Positions 6,414-8,103 of a stretch of 8,103 nt of DNA are shown piece by piece; position 1 is the stretch's first letter, and every line of letters begins with the position of its first letter. A program made the position numbers and the translations under genes. The DNA lies in contig DUFJ01000025.1 in NCBI GenBank assembly GCA_013331925.1, positions 1-8,103 of the forward strand, given 5' to 3'. Source of the stretch: Candidatus Iainarchaeum sp. (GTDB taxonomy: Archaea; Iainarchaeota; Iainarchaeia; Iainarchaeales; UBA10191). The notes under the pieces are model-generated. The model was not told the DNA's origin and did not search any database. It worked only from the letters and a program-made list of their open reading frames with translations.

Positions 6414-7547
6414 CTAGTGCGTAATGCTCAAGGCTTCAAGTTCTTCCAACATTTTTTTTGCTTTAGGCTTTGCAAAATGCTTTCTTGCAGGCTCTAAAAG
6501 CTTAACCAGCTTTTCCGCCACTGCATTCTTCAAGTCTGCAGGGTGGAGTTTTTTGCCCAAAAAGTCTTTTTCAAGAGTTGCATAAGAGTCATAGGAAATA
6601 GTGCCGCCGAATTTTTCAGGCCTTTCAACCAAGAAGCTTGAATTTTCATCCCTGAAGATTAAAGACTTTGTCCAATCAAGTACTGGATTGAATCCTGCTT
6701 CGCCTTCAGGGCAGAAGGCGTTTTTTATTTTAGAATGAATTTCTTCAGGAGAGTCGTGAATGAAAATGCAGGTGTTTGGCTTTGACTTGCTCATTTTCAG
6801 CTCAGACCATAATTCCTGCAAGTTGCTTTTGTCAATAGGCCATGAAGGCGGCTTTCCCAATCCAAGAATCAAATGATGGTGGACTGCGACTGGTTTTATT
6901 TTCTTTTTCGCACTGTCAAGCAATGGCTTTACTTTTAGTTTTAAAGCAACCTCTCTCGCAATCACTTGGGCTTTTCTCTGGTCAAGGCCAGCATGCGGAA
7001 GGTTTATTCCTTGGATGAAAATGTCCGCAACCTGCATTGGGGGATAGAGCATTTTTGCAAAATCAACCTGCTCGCCTTCTTTCCTGCCCATTATCGTAAT
7101 GCTGCGCTGCATTCTTCCCAGCGTTGTGTTTTTGCTCACATCAATGACTGTGGCCCAATAATCGTCATTATGGTGATACAAGTCAGAGCCTAGGACAAAC
7201 TTTAATTTTTCCGAATCTCCTCCAAAGCATTCAAAGCTTGCCTTGAGGCCTTCCTTGAAATAGTCTTCAGCAACTTTTTTTATGACTTCCATGTCGCCGC
7301 CAAGCTTGTCGTTAATCCAGGCGTGCCAGTCTGCCAAAAACAGTGAGACATCAACTCCTGCATCAGCAAAGTCCTTGACCTTGGACATGCACATCAATCC
7401 AGTCCCAAGGTGTATTTTGCCGGAAATTTCAAAACCAATGTAATGCTTTAATTTCATGCCTGTTTCAAGAAAGCGCCTTAAATCTTCCAAGGTCATGACC
7501 TCTTCAGTGTTTCTTAATATTAGTTGAAGCCCAGATTCTGAGTCCAT
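6414..7547 (-). CDS. tyrS: Tyrosyl-tRNA synthetase, archaeal type
   Basis: This class I synthetase charges tRNA-Tyr in the cytoplasm. At 377 residues it matches the longer archaeal form, as I recall it from Pyrococcus (about 375), rather than the 306-residue Methanocaldococcus enzyme. The HIGH motif is HLG (46-48) within YIGFEISGKIHLG. Tyr-pocket residues aligned to the M. jannaschii enzyme are present: Tyr36, Tyr168, Gln172, Asp175 and Gln190. The KMSKS motif is intact at 251-255. Asp338 in HPADLKNAVAE matches the residue that reads the first anticodon base. The VHHHLILGL segment (222-230) and SPEEI (266-270) are also family hallmarks. The ATG overlaps the stop of the radical SAM gene by one base (TAATG), so translation is probably coupled. 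Transcription likely begins right of the window. Nothing suggests altered amino-acid specificity. Confidence 0.97.
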   Translation of the reverse strand: MDSESGLQLILRNTEEVMTLEDLRRFLETGMKLKHYIGFEISGKIHLGTGLMCMSKVKDFADAGVDVSLFLADWHAWINDKLGGDMEVIKKVAEDYFKEGLKASFECFGGDSEKLKFVLGSDLYHHNDDYWATVIDVSKNTTLGRMQRSITIMGRKEGEQVDFAKMLYPPMQVADIFIQGINLPHAGLDQRKAQVIAREVALKLKVKPLLDSAKKKIKPVAVHHHLILGLGKPPSWPIDKSNLQELWSELKMSKSKPNTCIFIHDSPEEIHSKIKNAFCPEGEAGFNPVLDWTKSLIFRDENSSFLVERPEKFGGTISYDSYATLEKDFLGKKLHPADLKNAVAEKLVKLLEPARKHFAKPKAKKMLEELEALSITH

Positions 7548-8103
7548 TAGTCACGACCTACCGCAAGTTCAGTATATTTTTTAACAAGCAATCCTTTTAT
7601 TATGCCTTTTCTTATATGGCAGGAAAAATTGTCTGGTTTTTTCCAGTCGCCATTTCTTGCTGCATTCAGTGCTGGACAGATGCCTTTGCACAAGTACTTT
7701 ATAAAGCAAGACTTGCATTTTTTTATTTTATCAACTGAAAACTTGAAAGGCAATGACTCAAGCTTACGTTTGTTAATGTACAACTTTTTGCCAGAAATTC
7801 TTCCAACTGTAAATAGTTTCACAGCTGCACCAAATTCTTCTTGTGCCCCGAGACAAAATAAAACATCAGTGTTGTTTGGCATTACTACTATCTTATACTT
7901 GTGTGGGGAGACACAAGCATACTTTGAAGGATTGAACAAGTCAAAAATGCCAAACTGTGTGACATTAATGCCTTTTTTCTCAGCAACCTCGACTGCTTTC
8001 AGAAAATTGCTCACGTAATTTGTCTCGCTCGGCAACCACCTCACAAATTTTCCACGACCCATTGGACTGAAAGGTTCGAAATGAATCAATTTAATACCCA
8101 AAT
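7547..8103 (-). CDS. Radical SAM protein, C-terminal part with SPASM domain (partial, runs off right edge)
   Basis: The visible 184 residues are the end of a longer protein. A leucine codon (TTG) at 8101-8099 is most likely internal, since the core radical SAM Cys-x3-Cys-x2-Cys motif must lie beyond the edge. The segment EPFSPMGRGKF (9-19) matches the end of the radical SAM barrel. Seven cysteines follow: Cys63, Cys83, Cys129, Cys132, Cys138, Cys142 and Cys161. The last five give the SPASM pattern C-x2-C-x5-C-x3-C-gap-C, and the full set would hold two auxiliary 4Fe-4S clusters. The usual Gly five residues before the second Cys is Thr78. SPASM proteins mature peptides or proteins, for example by thioether or carbon-carbon links. 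The substrate is unknown and any precursor peptide would lie outside the window. The stop overlaps the tyrS start. Confidence 0.88.
   Translation of the reverse strand, partial: LGIKLIHFEPFSPMGRGKFVRWLPSETNYVSNFLKAVEVAEKKGINVTQFGIFDLFNPSKYACVSPHKYKIVVMPNNTDVLFCLGAQEEFGAAVKLFTVGRISGKKLYINKRKLESLPFKFSVDKIKKCKSCFIKYLCKGICPALNAARNGDWKKPDNFSCHIRKGIIKGLLVKKYTELAVGRD

Noticed and set aside
8099..8101. TTG as the true start of the radical SAM gene
   Set aside because: The visible part begins at the end of a radical SAM barrel, so the core cluster motif and most of the protein must lie beyond the window.

Overview
The window looks archaeal. The tyrosyl-tRNA synthetase is the roughly 375-residue archaeal form I recall from Thermococcales. 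TATA-like boxes lie about 25-50 bases before several start codons, some genes look leaderless or nearly so, and genes abut or overlap. Together with the modest G+C (about 38-44% in lines I counted by hand) this suggests a small-genome archaeon, possibly a DPANN lineage such as Diapherotrites or a relative. That placement is inference and I cannot assign a taxon from the sequence alone. Gene packing is dense: no stretch over 90 bases lacks a gene, and I see no tRNA, rRNA, CRISPR array, insertion sequence or attachment site.

Left part (1-1580): the 5' half of an EamA/DMT permease gene points left and runs off the edge. It diverges, across only 47 bases, from a rightward pair: prephenate dehydratase with an ACT domain, followed with zero spacing by a stand-alone AroQ chorismate mutase. 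Together these two take chorismate to phenylpyruvate, the precursor of phenylalanine.

The rest (1577-8103) is entirely on the minus strand. Read in its own direction it holds: the C-terminal part of a radical SAM/SPASM protein (cut by the right edge); tyrS, overlapping that gene by one base; a Yip1-like membrane protein; a 67-residue zinc ribbon with an acidic tail that resembles the amino-group carrier LysW but lacks its usual C-terminus; an unrecognised basic, helical 181-residue protein; cysS, one base after it; and a Kef-type cation:proton antiporter with an NAD-binding RCK domain. The antiporter gene ends tail to tail with the chorismate mutase gene, sharing four bases.

Most of the window is housekeeping: two aminoacyl-tRNA synthetases, the end of Phe synthesis and ion or solute transport. 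The parts most worth a second look are the radical SAM-tyrS overlap, the LysW-like zinc ribbon, the unknown protein coupled to cysS, and repeated short promoter or leader elements. I do not see a clear new multi-gene system inside the window. If one exists, the best lead is the radical SAM gene, whose N-terminus and upstream neighbours lie beyond the right edge.
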